A DNA stretch of 64,000 nucleotides from Colletes latitarsis (Eukaryota > Arthropoda > Insecta > Hymenoptera > Colletidae), in the NCBI RefSeq assembly GCF_051014445.1, contig NW_027488379.1, positions 1,798,001 to 1,862,000 of the forward strand, read 5' to 3'. Of the stretch, positions 9,993 through 23,005 are shown in pieces. The position numbers were made by a program, and so were the translations under genes. Position 1 is the stretch's first letter. Every line of letters starts with the position of its first letter. The notes below the pieces were generated by a model that saw only the letters and a program-made list of their open reading frames with translations, did not search any database and was not told the DNA's origin.

Positions 9993-12087
9993 ATATTTTA
10001 GAGGATAACGCATGTTAGGTCTGGGTTAGGTCTAGGATTTGCCCTCATCAGGCTCATACTATCGCATATTTCTAATACTTCATGGCAAGATCCTGGGCTC
10101 TTTCTGGATTGGATCACGTATTAATGTTGTACCACACTGAAACAGTCCATTAAACCTGGTTTCGATCAATATTTTTGAGGATAACACATGTTAGGTCTAG
10201 GTTAGGTCTGGGATTTGCTCTCATCAGGCTCATTCTTTCACATATTTCTCATACTTGATGGCTAGATCCTGAGCTTTTTCTGGATTGGATCACGTAGTAA
10301 TATAGAACCACACAGAAACAGTCAATTAACTCTGGTTTCGATCACTATTATAGAGGATAACGCATGTTAGGTCTGGGATAGGTCTGGGATTTTCTTTCAT
10401 CAGACTCATACTTTCGCAATCCTCTCATACTTGTTGAACGGATCCTGTGTTCTTTCTGGTTTGGATCACGTAGTGATGTGGTACCACACTGAAACATTCA
10501 ATTAAACCTGGTCTTGATAAATATTTTAGAGGATAACGCATGCTAGGTCTAGGTGAGACCTGGGATTTGCCCTCATCAGGGTCATACTTTCGCAGTTTTA
10601 ACATACATGTTGACCTGATCGAGGGTTTTTCCTGCTTTGGATCACGTACTAAAGTGGTACCACACTGAAACAGTCCATTAAACCTGGTTTCGATCAATAT
10701 TTTAGAGGATAACGCAATTTAGGTCTGGGATAGGTCTGGGGATTTGCCCTCATCAGGGTCATACTTTCGCGCTTTCACATACTTGTTGAACAGATACTGG
10801 GTTTTTTTCTGGTTTGGATCACGTAGTAATGTGGTACCACACTGAAACAGTCGATTAAACCTGGTTTCGATCGATATCTTTGAGGATAATGCATGTTAGG
10901 TCTGGGATAGGTCTAGGATTTGCCCTCATCAGACCCATACTTTCGCATATTTCTCATACTTCATGGCTAGATCCTGGGCTATTTCTGGATTGCATCACGT
11001 AGTAATGTAGTACCACACTGAAACAGTCAATTAAACCTGGTTTCCATCAATATTTTAGCGGATAACGCAAGTTATGTCTAGGATAGGTCTGGGATATGCC
11101 CTCATCAGGCTCATACTTTCGCGTTTTTCACATACTTGTTGAACAGATCCAGGGTTTTTTCTGATTCGGATCACGTAGTAATGTGGTACCACACTGAAAC
11201 AGTCCATTAAACCTGGTCTCGATAAATATCTTTGAGGATAACGCATGTTATGTCTAGGTTAGGCCTGGGATTTGCCCTCATCAGGCTCATACTTTCAAAT
11301 ATTTCTAATACTTTATGGCGAGATCCTGGGCTCTTTCTGGATTGGATCACGTATTAATGTTGTACCACACTGAAACAGTCCATTAAACCTGGTTTCGATC
11401 AATATTTTTGAGGATAACACATGTTAGGTCTAGGTTAGGTCTGGGATTTGCTCTCATCAGGCTCATACTTTCGCATATTTCTAATACTTCATGGCTAGAT
11501 CCTGGGCTCTTTCTGGATTGGATCAAGTATTAATGTAGTACCACACTGAAACATTCAATGAAACCTGGTCTGGATAAATATTTTGGAGGATAACGCATCT
11601 TAGGTCTGTGTTAGGTCTAAGATTTGCTCTCATCAGGCTCATTCTTTCGCATATCTCTCATACTTGATGGCTAGATCCTGGGCTTTTTCTGGATTGCATC
11701 ACGTAGTAATGAAGTACCACACTGAAACAGTCAATTAAACCTGGTTGCGAATAATATTTTAGAGGATAACGCTGGTTATGACTGGGATAGCTGTGGTATT
11801 TGCAATCATCTGGCTCATACTTTCGCATTTTTCGTATACTTGTTTGACAGATTCTGGGTTTTTTCTGGTTTGGATCCCGTAGTAATGTGGTACCACACTG
11901 AAACAGTCAATTAAACCTGGTTACGATTAATATTTTAGAGGATAACGCAAGTTAGGTCTGGGATAGGTCTGGGATTCGCCCTCATCAGGCTCATACTTTC
12001 GCACACTTCACATACTCCTTTAACAGATCCTGGGTTTTTTCTGGTTTGGTTCACGTAGTAATGTGGTACCACACTGAAACATTCAAT
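9993..12087 (+). repeat. Dispersed ~19-mer-offset duplication, right copy
   Basis: Partner of 6650-8743. It contains a type-d monomer near 10600 (TTTTAACATACATGTTGACC) where the left copy has a single type-e monomer, so one unit was replaced by two. It lacks the left copy's extra unit at about 7728-7900. Both copies end in a GGTTACGATTAATATTTTAG monomer and diverge at ATTCAATTAAACC versus ATTCAATGAAACC. Confidence 0.85.
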
Positions 12088-12600
12088 GAAACCTGGTCTG
12101 GATTAATATTTTAGAGGATAACGCATCTTAGGTCTGTGTTAGGTCTAAGATTTGCTCTCATCAGGCTCATTCTTTCGCATATCTCTCATACCTCATGGCT
12201 AGATCCTGGGCTATTTCTGGATTGGATCACGTAGTAATGTGGTACCACACTGAAACATTCAATGAAACCTGGTCTGGATTAATATTTTAGAGGATAACGC
12301 ATGTTAGGTTTGGGTTAGGTCTAGGATTTGCCCTCATCAGGCTCATACTTTCGCATATTTCTCATACTTCATGGCTAGATCCTGGGCTATTTCTGGATTG
12401 GATCACGTAGTACTGTGGTACCACACTGAAACATTCAATGAAACCTGGTCTGGATTAATATTTTAGAGGATAACGCATCTTAGGTCTGTGTTAGGTCTAA
12501 GATTTGCTCTCATCAGGCTCATTCTTTCGCATATCTCTCATACCTCATGGCTAGATCCTGGGCTATTTCTGGATTGGATCACGTAGTAATGTGGTACCAC
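12088..12600 (+). repeat. Local dimer repeat (352-bp period)
   Basis: The unit with CGCATCTTAGGTCTGTGTTA occurs at 12122 and again at 12474, exactly 352 bp (two monomers) apart. The alternating unit carries ATGTTAGGTTTGGGTTAGG. This is a short HOR nucleus of about one and a half dimers. Confidence 0.85.
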
Positions 12601-14129
12601 ACTGAAACAGTCAATTAAACCTGGTTTCGATCAATATTTTAGAGGATAACGCATGTTAGGTCTAGGTTAGGCCTGGGATTTTCACTCATCAGACTCATAC
12701 TTTCGCATTCTTCACATACTTGTTGAACGGATCCTGGGTTTTTTCTGGTTTGGATCACGTAGTAATGTGGTACCGCACTGAAACAGTCAATTAAACCTGG
12801 TTTCGATCAATATTTTAGAGGATAACGCAAGTTAGGTCTGGGATAGGTCTGGGATTTGCCCTCATCAGGCTCATACTTTCGCGTTTTTCACATACTTGTT
12901 GAACAGATCCTGGGTTTTTTTCTGGTTTGGATCACGTAGTTGTGTGGTACCACACCGAAACTGTCCATTTAACCTGGGTTCGATCAATATTTTTGAGGAT
13001 AACGCATGTTAGATCTAGGTTAGGCCGAGGATTTTCACTCATCAGACTCATACTTTCGCATTCATCACATACTTGTTGAACGGATCCTGGGCTTTTTCTG
13101 GATTGCATCACGTAGTAATGATGTACAACACTGAAACAGTCAATTAAACCTGGTTTCCATCAATATCTTAGAGGACAACGCAAGTTAGGTCTGGGAAAGG
13201 TCTGGGATTTGCCCTCATCAGGGTCATACTTTCGCAGTTTTAACATACACGTTGACCTGATCGAGGGTTTTTTCTGCTTTGCATCACGTAGTAAAGTGGT
13301 ACCACGCTGAAACAGTCAATTAAACCTGGTTTCGATTAATATTTTAGAGGATAACGCAAGTTAGGTCTGGGTTAGGTCTGGGATTTGCCCTCATCAGACT
13401 CAAACTTTCGCACACTTCACATACTCGTTGAACAGATCCTGGGTTTTTTCTGGTTTGGATCACGTAGTAATGTGGGACCACACCGAAACAATCAATTAAA
13501 CCTGGTCTTGATAAATATTTTAGAGGATAACGCATGTTAGGTCTGGGTTAGGTCTAGGATTTGCCCTCGTCAGGCTCATACTTTCGCATATTTCCCATAC
13601 TGCATGGCTAGATCATGGGCTATTTCTGGATTGGATCACGTAGTAATGTGGTACCACAACGAAACAGTCAATTAAACCTGGTTTCGATCAATATTTTAGA
13701 GGATAACGCAAGTTAGGTCTGGGATAGGTCTGGGATTTGCCCACATCAGGCTCATACTTTCGCGTTTTTCACATACTTGTTGAAGAGATCCTGGGTTTTT
13801 TTCTGGTTTGGATCACGTAGTAGTGTGGTACCACACTGAAACAGTAAATTAAACCTGGTTTCGATCAATATTTTAGAGAATAATTCATGTTATGTCTGGG
13901 TTAAGTCTGGGACATGTCCTCATCAGGGTCATTCTTTCGCATATTTCTCATACTTGATGGCTAGATCCTGGGCTTTTCCTGGATTGCATCACGTAGTAAT
14001 GAAGTACAACACTGAAACAGTCAATTAAACATGGTTTCCATCAATATTTTAGAGGACAACGCATGTTAGGTCTAGGTTAGGTCTGGGACTTGTCCTCATC
14101 AGGGTCATACTTTCGCAGTTTTAACATAC
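12601..14129 (+). repeat. Mixed monomers, no clear higher-order period
   Basis: About nine monomers of several types in an order I could not match elsewhere as a block. Single units resemble common types (for example CGCGTTTTTCACATACTTG near 12880). Private variants include CACACCGAAACTGTCC near 12951 and GTAATGATGTACAACAC near 13115. A type-d unit lies near 13240 and a partial type-d unit near 14115 that switches mid-monomer to the type-e ending. Confidence 0.7.
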
Positions 14130-17100
14130 ATGTTGAACAGATCCTGGGTTATTTTCTGGTTTGGATCACATAGTAATGTGGTACCACACTGAAACAGGCG
14201 ATTAAACCAGGTTTCGATCAATATTTTTGAGGATAACGCATGTTAGGTCTAGGTTAGGCCTGGGATTTTCACTCATCAGACTCATACTTTCGCATTCTTC
14301 TAATTCTTGTTGAACGGATCCTGGGTTTTTTCTGGTTTGGATCACGTAGTAATGTGGTACCACACTGAAACAGTCAATTAAACCTGGTATTCATCAATAT
14401 TTTAGAGAATAATTCATGTTAGGTCTAGGCTAGGTCTGGGATTTGCCCTCGTCAGGCTCATACTTTCGCATATTTCTCATACTTCATGGCTAGATCCTGG
14501 GCTATTTCTGGATTGTATCACGTAGTAATGTGGTACCACACAGAAACAGTCAATTAAACCTGGTTTCGATCAATATTTTAGAGGATAACGCAAGTTAGGT
14601 CTGGGATTGGTCTGGGATTTTCCCTCATCAGGCTCATACTTTCGCGTTTTTCACATACTTGTTGAACAGATCCTGGGTTTATCCTGGATTGGGTCACGTA
14701 GTAGTGTGGTACCCCACTGAAACAGTCGATTAAACCTGGTTTCGATCAATATTTTTGAGGATAACGCAAGTTAGGTCTAGGTTAGGCCTGGGATTTTCAC
14801 TCATCAGACTCATACTTTCGCACACTTCACATACTCGTTGAACAGATCCTGGGTTATTTTCTGGTTTGGATCACATAGTAATGTGGTACCACACTGAAAC
14901 AGTCGATTAAAACAGGTTTCGATCAATATTTTTGAGGATAACGCATGATTGGTCTAGGTTAGGCCTGGGATTTTCACTCATCAGACTCATACTTTCGCAT
15001 TCTTCTCATACTTGTTGAACGGATCCTGGGTTTTTTCTGGTTTGGATCACGTAGTAATGTGGGACCGCACAGAAACAATCAATTAAACCTGGTGTTGATA
15101 AATATTTTAGAGGATAACGCAAGTTAGGTCTGGGATAGGTCTGGGATTTGCCCACATCAGGCTCATACTTTCGCATATTTCTCATACTTCATGACTGGAT
15201 CCTGGGCTATTTCTGGATTGGATCACGTATTAATGTGGTACCACACTGAAACAGTCAATTAAACCTGGCTTTGATGAATATTTTAGAGAATAATTCATGT
15301 TAGGTCTGGGATAGGTCTGGGATTTGCCCTCATCAGACTCATACTTTCGCGTTTTTCACATACTTGTTGAACTGATCCTGGGCTTTTTCTGGCTTGGATC
15401 ACGTAGTAATGTGGTACCACACTGAAACAGTCAATTAAACCTGGTTTCGATCAATATTTTAGAGAATAATTCATGTTAGGTCTAGGTTAGGTCTGGGATT
15501 TGCTCTCATCAGGCTCATACTTTCGCATATTTCTCATACTAGATGGCTAGTTCCTGGGCTTTATCTGGATTGCGTCACGTAGTAATGAAGTACAACACTG
15601 AAACACTCAATTAAACCTGGTTTCGATCAATATTATTGAGGATAACGCATGTTAGGTCTAGGTTGGGCCTGGGATTTTCACTCATCAGACTCATACTTTC
15701 GCATTCTTCACATACTTGTTGAACGGATCCTGGGTTTTTTCTGGTTTGGATCACGTAGTAATGTGGGACCACACTGAAACAGTCAATTAAACCTGGTTTC
15801 GATCGATATTTTAGAGAATAATTCATGTTAGGTCTAGGTTAGGTCTGGGATTTGCTCTCATCAGGCTCATTCTTTCGCATATTTCTCATACGTGATGGCT
15901 AGATCCTGGGCTTTTTCTGGATTGCATCACGTAGTAATGAAGTGCAACACTGAAACAGTCAATTAGACCTGGTTTCCATCAATATCTTAGAGGACAACGA
16001 AAGTTTGTTCTGGGATAGGTCTGGGACTTGCCCTCATCAGGCTCATACTTTCGCGTTTTTCACATACTTGTTGAACAGATCCTGGGTTTTTTCTGGTTTG
16101 GATCACGTAGTAGTGTGGTACCACACTGTAACAGTCCATTAAACCTGGTTTGGATCAATATTTTAGAGGATAACGCATGTTAGGTCTAGGTTAGCCCTGG
16201 GATTTTCACTCATCAGACTTATACTTTCGCATTCTTCACATACTTGTTGAACGGATCCTGGGTTTTTTCTGGTTTGGTTCACGTAGTAATGTGGTACCAC
16301 ACTGAAACATTCAATTAAACCTGATCTTGATAAATATTTTAGAGGATAACGCATGTTAGGTCTGGGTTAGGTCTAAGATTTGCCCTCATCAGGCTCATAC
16401 TTTCGCATATTTCTCATACTTCATGGCTAGATCCTGGGCTGCTTCTGGATTGTATCACGTAGTAATGTGGTACCACGCTGAAGCAGTCAATTAAACCTGG
16501 TTTCGATCAATATTTTACAGAATAATTCATGTTAGGTCTAGGTTAGGTCTGGGATTTGCTCTCATCAGGCTCATTCTTTCGCATATTTCTCATACTTGCT
16601 GGCTAGATCCTGGGCTTTTTCTGGATTGCATCACGTAGTAATGAAGTGCAACACTGAAACAGTCAATTAAACCTGGTTTCCATCAATATCTTAGAGGACA
16701 ACGCAAGTTAGGTCTGGGATAGGTCTGGGACTTGCCCTCATCAGGCTCATACTTTCGCGTTTTTCACATACTTGTTGAACAGATCCTGGGTTTTTTCTGG
16801 TTTGGATCACGTAGTAGTGTGGTACCACACTGAAACAGTCCATTAAACCTGGTTTGGATCAATATTTTAGAGGATAACGCATGTCAGGTCTAGATTAGGT
16901 CGGGGATTTTCACTCATCAGACTCATACTTTCGCATTCTTCACATACTTGTTGAACGGATCCTGGGCTTTTGCGGGTTTGGATCACGTAGTAATGTGGTA
17001 CCACACTGAAACAGTCGATAAAACCTGGTTTCGATCAATATTTTAGAGGATAACGCAAGTTAAGTCTGGGATTGGTCTGGGATTTGACCTCATCAGACTC

Positions 17101-18078
17101 ATACTTTCCACACTTCACATACTCGTTGAACAGATCCTGGGTTATTTTCTGGTTTGGACCACATAGTAATGTGGTACCACACTGAAACAGTCGATTAAAC
17201 CATGTTTCGATCAATATTTTTGAGGATAACGCATGTTAGGTCTAGGTTAGGCCTGGGATTTTCACTCATCAGGCTCATACTTTCGCATTCTTCACATACT
17301 TGTTGAACGGATCCTGGTTTTTTTCTGGTTTGGGTCACGTAGTAATGTGGGACCACACTGAAACAGTCAATTAAACCTGGTTTCGATCAATATTTTAGAG
17401 GACAACGCATGTTAGCTCTAGGTTAGGTCTGGGACTTGTCCTCATCAGGGTCATACTTTCGCAGTTTTAACATACATGTTGACCTGATCGAGGGTTTTTT
17501 CTGCTTTGGATCACGTAGTAAAGTGGTACCACACTGAAACAGTCCGTTATACCTGGTTTGGATCTATATTTTAGAGGATAACGCATGTTAGGTCTAGGTT
17601 AGCCCTGGGATTTTCACTCATCAGACTCATACTTTCGCATATTTCTCATACTTCATGGCTAGATCCTGGGCTGTTTCTGGATTGTATCACATAGTAATGT
17701 GGTACCACGCTGTAACAGTCGATTAAACCTGCTTTCGATCAATATTTTAAAGGATAACGCAAGTTAAGTCTGGGATAGGTCTGGGATATGACCTCATCAG
17801 ACTCATACTTTCGCACACTTCACATACTCGTTGAACAGATCCTGGGTTATTTTCTGGTTTGGATCACATAGTAATGTGGTACCACACTGAAACAGGCGAT
17901 TAAACCAGGTTTCGATCAATATTTTTGAGGATATCGCATGTTAGGTCTAGGTTAGGCCTGGGATTTTCACTCATCAGACTCATACTTTCGCATTCTTCTC
18001 ATTCTTGTTGAACGGATCCTGGGTTTTTTCTGGTTTGGATCACGTAGTAATGTGGTACCACACTGAAACAGTCAATTA
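14130..18078 (+). repeat. Block A of an overlapping three-part duplication
   Basis: Different parts of this block match different downstream segments. 14130-15345 matches 17828-19043 (offset 3698, 21 monomers). About 15334-16510 matches 19384-20560 (4050, 23 monomers). 16510-17390 matches 21089-21969 (4579, 26 monomers). 17040-18078 matches 21972-23010 (4932, 28 monomers). Each offset is close to a whole number of monomers. Tracers include AAACAGGCGATTAAACC at 14192/17890 and GACCGCACAGAAAC at 15063/18761. The changing offsets mean several unequal exchanges rather than one duplication. Confidence 0.85.
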
Positions 18079-19130
18079 AACCTGGTATTGATCAATATTT
18101 TAGAGAATAATTCATGTTAGGTCTAGGCTAGGTCGGGGATTTGCCCTCGTCAGGCTCATACTTTCGCATATTTCTCATACTTCATGGCTAGATCCTGGGC
18201 TATTTCTGGATTGTATCACGTAGTAATGTGGTACCACACAGAAACAGTCAATTAAACCTGGTTTCGATCAATATTTTAGAGGATAACGCAAGTTAGGTCT
18301 GGGATTGGTCTGGGATTTTCCCTCATCAGGCTCATACTTTCGCGTTTTTCACATACTTGTTGAACAGATCCTGGGTTTATCCTGGATTGGGTCACGTAGT
18401 AGTGTGGTACCCCACTGAAACAGTCGATTAAACCTGGTTTCGATCAATATTTTTGAGGATAACGCAAGTTAGGTCTAGGTTAGGCCTGGGATTTTCACTC
18501 ATCAGACGCATACTTTCGCACACTTCACATACTCGTTGAACAGATCCTGGGTTATTTTCTGGTTTGGATCACATAGTAATGTGGTACCACACTGAAACAG
18601 TCGATTAAAGCAGGTTTCGATCAATATTTTTGAGGATAACGCATGTTTGGTCTAGGTTAGGACTGGGATTTTCACTCATCAGACTCATACTTTCGCATTC
18701 TTCTCATACTTGTTGAACGGATCCTGGGTTTTTTCTGGTTTGGATCACGTAGTAATGTGGGACCGCACAGAAACAATCAATTAAACCTGGTGTTGATAAA
18801 TATTTTAGAGGATAACGCAAGTTAGGTCTGGGATAGGTCTGGGATTTGCCCACATCAGGCTCATACTTTCGCATATTTCTCATACTTCATGACTGGATCC
18901 TGGGCTATTTCTGGATTGGATCACGTATTAATGTGGTACCACACTGAAACAATCAATTAAACCTGGCTTTGATGAATATTTTAGAGAATAATTCATGTTA
19001 GGTCTGGGATAGGTCTGGGATTTGCCCTCATCAGACTCATACTTTCGCACACTTCTCATACTTGTTGAACAGATCCTGGGTTTTTTCTGGTTTGGATCAC
19101 GTAGTAATGTGGTACCACACTGAAACATTC

Positions 19131-22100
19131 AATTAAACCTGATCTTGATAAATATTTTAGAGTATAACGCATGTTATGCCTGGGTTAGGTCTAGGATTTG
19201 CCCTCATCAGCCTCATACTTTCGCATATTTCTCATACTTCATGGCTAGATCCTGGGCTGTTTCTGGATTGTATCACGTAGTAATGTGGTACCACGCTGAA
19301 ACAGTCAATTAAACCTGGTTTCGATCAATATTTTGGAGGATAACGCAAGTTAGGTCTGGCATAGGTCTGGGATTCGCCCTCATCAGACTCATACTTTCGC
19401 GTTTTTCACATACTTGTTGAACTGATCCTGGGCTTTTTCTGGCTTGGATCACGTAGTAATGTGGTACCACACTGAAACAGTCAATTAAACCTGGTTTCGA
19501 TCAATATTTTAGAGAATAATTCATGTTAGGTCTAGGTTAGGTCTGGGATTTGCTCTCATCAGGCTCATACTTTCGCATATTTCTCATACTAGATGGCTAG
19601 TTCCTGGGCTTTTTCTGGATTGCGTCACGTAGTAATGAAGTACAACACTGAAACACTCAATTAAACCTGGTTTCGATCAATATTATTGAGGATAACGCAT
19701 GTTAGGTCTAGGTTGGGCCTGGGATTTTCACTCATCAGACTCATACTTTCGCATTCTTCACATACTTGTTGAACGGATCCTGGGTTTTTTCTGGTTTGGA
19801 TCACGTAGTAATGTGGGACCACACTGAAACAGTCAATTAAACCTGGTTTCGATCAATATTTTAGAGAATAATTCATGTTAGGTCTAGGTTAGGTCTGGGA
19901 TTTGCTCTCATCAGGCTCATTCTTTCGCATATTTCTCATACGTGATGGCTAGATCCTGGGCTTTTTCTGGATTGCATCACGTAGTAATGAAGTGCAACAC
20001 TGAAACAGTCAATTAGGCCTGGTTTCCATCAATATCTTAGAGGACAACGAAAGTTTGTTCTGGGATAGGTCTGGGACTTGCCCTCATCAGGCTCATACTT
20101 TCGCGTTTTTCACATACTTGTTGAACAGATCCTGGGTTTTTTCTGGTTTGGATCACGTAGTAGTGTGGTACCACACTGTAACAGTCCATTAAACCTGGTT
20201 TGGATCAATATTTTAGAGGATAACGCATGTTAGGTCTAGGTTAGCCCTGGGATTTTCACTCATCAGACTCATACTTTCGCATTCTTCACATACTTGTTGA
20301 ACGGATCCTGGGTTTTTTCTGGTTTGGTTCACGTAGTAATGTGGTACCACACTGAAACATTCAATTAAACCTGATCTTGATAAATATTTTAGAGGATAAC
20401 GCATGTTAGGTCTGGGTTAGGTCTAAGATTTGCCCTCATCAGGCTCATACTTTCGCATATTTCTCATACTTCATGGCTAGATCCTCGGCTGTTTCTGGAT
20501 TGTATCACGTAGTAATGTGGTACCACGCTGAAACAGTCAATTAAACCTGGTTTCGATCAATATTTTAGAGGATAACGAAAGTTAGGTCTGGCATAGGTCT
20601 GGGATTCGCCCTCATCAGACTCATACTTTCGCGTTTTTCACATACTTGTTGAACTGATCCTGGGCTTTTTCTGGTTTGGATCACGTAGTAATGTGGTACC
20701 ACACTGAAACAGTCAATTAAACCTGGTTTTGATCAATATTTTAGAGAATAATTCATGTTAGGTCTAGGTTAGGTCTGGGATTTGCTCTCATCAGGCTCAT
20801 ACTTTCGCACACTTCACATACTCGTTTGACAGATCCTGGGTTATATTCTGGTTTGGATCGCATAGTAATGTGGTACCACACTGAAACAGTCGATTAAACC
20901 AGGTTTCGACCAATATTTTAGAGGATCACGCATGTTAGGTCTAGGTTAGGCCTGGGATTTGCCCTCATCAGGGTCATACTTCCGCGTTTTTCACATACTT
21001 GTTGACCTGATCGTGGGTTTTTTCTGGTTTGGATCACGTAGTAATGTGGTACCACACTGAAACAGTCAATTAAACCTGGTTTTGATCAATATTTTACAGA
21101 ATAATTCATGTTAGGTCTAGGTTAGGTCTGGGATTTGCTCTCATCAGGCGCATTCTTTCGCATATTTCTCATACTTGATGGCTAGATCCTGGGCTTTTTC
21201 TGGATTGCATCACGTAGTAATGAAGTGCAACACTGAAACAGTCAATTAAACCTGGTTTCCATCAATATCTTAGAGGACAACGCAAGTTAGGTCTGGGATA
21301 GGTCTGGGACTTGCCCTCATCAGGCTCATACTTTCGCGTTTTTCACATACTTGTTGAACAGATCCTGGGTTTTTTCTGGTTTGGATCACGTAGTAGTGTG
21401 GTACCACACTGAAACAGTCCATTAAACCTGGTTTGGATCAATATTTTAGAGGATAACGCATGTTAGGTCTAGATTAGGTCGGGGATTTTCACTCATCAGA
21501 CTCATACTTTCGCATTCTTCACATACTTGTTGAACGGATCCTGGGCTTTTGCGGGTTTGGATCACGTAGTAATGTGGTACCACACTGAAACAGTCGATAA
21601 AACCTGGTTTCGATCAATATTTTAGAGGATAACGCAAGTTAAGTCTGGGATTGGTCTGGGATTTGACCTCATCAGACTCATACTTTCGCACACTTCACAT
21701 ACTCGTTGAACAGATCCTGGGTTATTTTCTGGTTTGGACCACATAGTAATGTGGTACCACACTGAAACAGTCGACTAAACCATGTTTCGATCAATATTTT
21801 TGAGGATAACGCATGTTAGGTCTAGGTTAGGCCTGGGATTTTCACTCATCAGGCTCATACTTTCGCATTCTTCACATACTTGTTGAACGGATCCTGGTTT
21901 TTTTCTGGTTTGGATCACGTAGTAATGTGGGACCACACTGAAACAGTCAATTAAACCTGGTTTCGATCAATATTTTAGAGGATAACGCAAGTTAAGTCTG
22001 GGATTGGTCTGGGATTTGACCTCATCAGACTCATACTTTCCACACTTCACATACTCGTTGAACAGATCCTGGGTTATTTTCTGGTTTGGACCACATAGTA

Positions 22101-23005
22101 ATGTGGTACCACACTGAAACAGTCGATTAAACCATGTTTCGATCAATATTTTTGAGGATAACGCATGTTAGGTCTAGGTTAGGCCTGGGATTTTCACTCA
22201 TCAGGCTCATACTTTCGCATTCTTCACATACTTGTTGAACGGATCCTGGTTTTTTTCTGGTTTGGGTCACGTAGTAATGTGGGACCACACTGAAACAGTC
22301 AATTAAACCTGGTTTCGATCAATATTTTAGAGGACAACGCATGTTAGCTCTAGGTTAGGTCTGGGACTTGTCCTCATCAGGGTCATACTTTCGCAGTTTT
22401 AACATACATGTTGACCTGATCGAGGGTTTTTTCTGCTTTGGATCACGTAGTAAAGTGGTACCACACTGAAACAGTCCGTTATACCTGGTTTGGATCTATA
22501 TTTTAGAGGATAACGCATGTTAGGTCTAGGTTAGCCCTGGGATTTTCACTCATCAGACTCATACTTTCGCATATTTCTCATACTTCATGGCTAGATCCTG
22601 GGCTGTTTCTGGATTGTATCACATAGTAATGTGGTACCACGCTGTAACAGTCGATTAAACCTGCTTTCGATCAATATTTTAAAGGATAACGCAAGTTAAG
22701 TCTGGGATAGGTCTGGGATATGACCTCATCAGACTCATACTTTCGCACACTTCACATACTCGTTGAACAGATCCTGGGTTATTTTCTGGTTTGGATCACA
22801 TAGTAATGTGGTACCACACTGAAACAGGCGATTAAACCAGGTTTCGATCAATATTTTTGAGGATATCGCATGTTAGGTCTAGGTTAGGCCTGGGATTTTC
22901 ACTCATCAGACTCATACTTTCGCATTCTTCTCATTCTTGTTGAACGGATCCTGGGTTTTTTCTGGTTTGGATCACGTAGTAATGTGGTACCACACTGAAA
23001 CAGTC
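19131..23005 (+). repeat. Block B, 22-mer unit (3875 bp)
   Basis: About 19131-21969 is repeated at 23006-25844 with a constant offset of 3875 bp (22 monomers), for example GGCTTGGATC at 19441 and 23316. The last ~1 kb (21972-23010) instead copies 17040-18078 of block A. It includes the one-base-deleted TACTTTCCACACTTCAC at about 22034, also seen at about 17102, where the usual form is TACTTTCGCACACTTCAC. B is thus a chimera whose right end was drawn from A. Confidence 0.88.
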
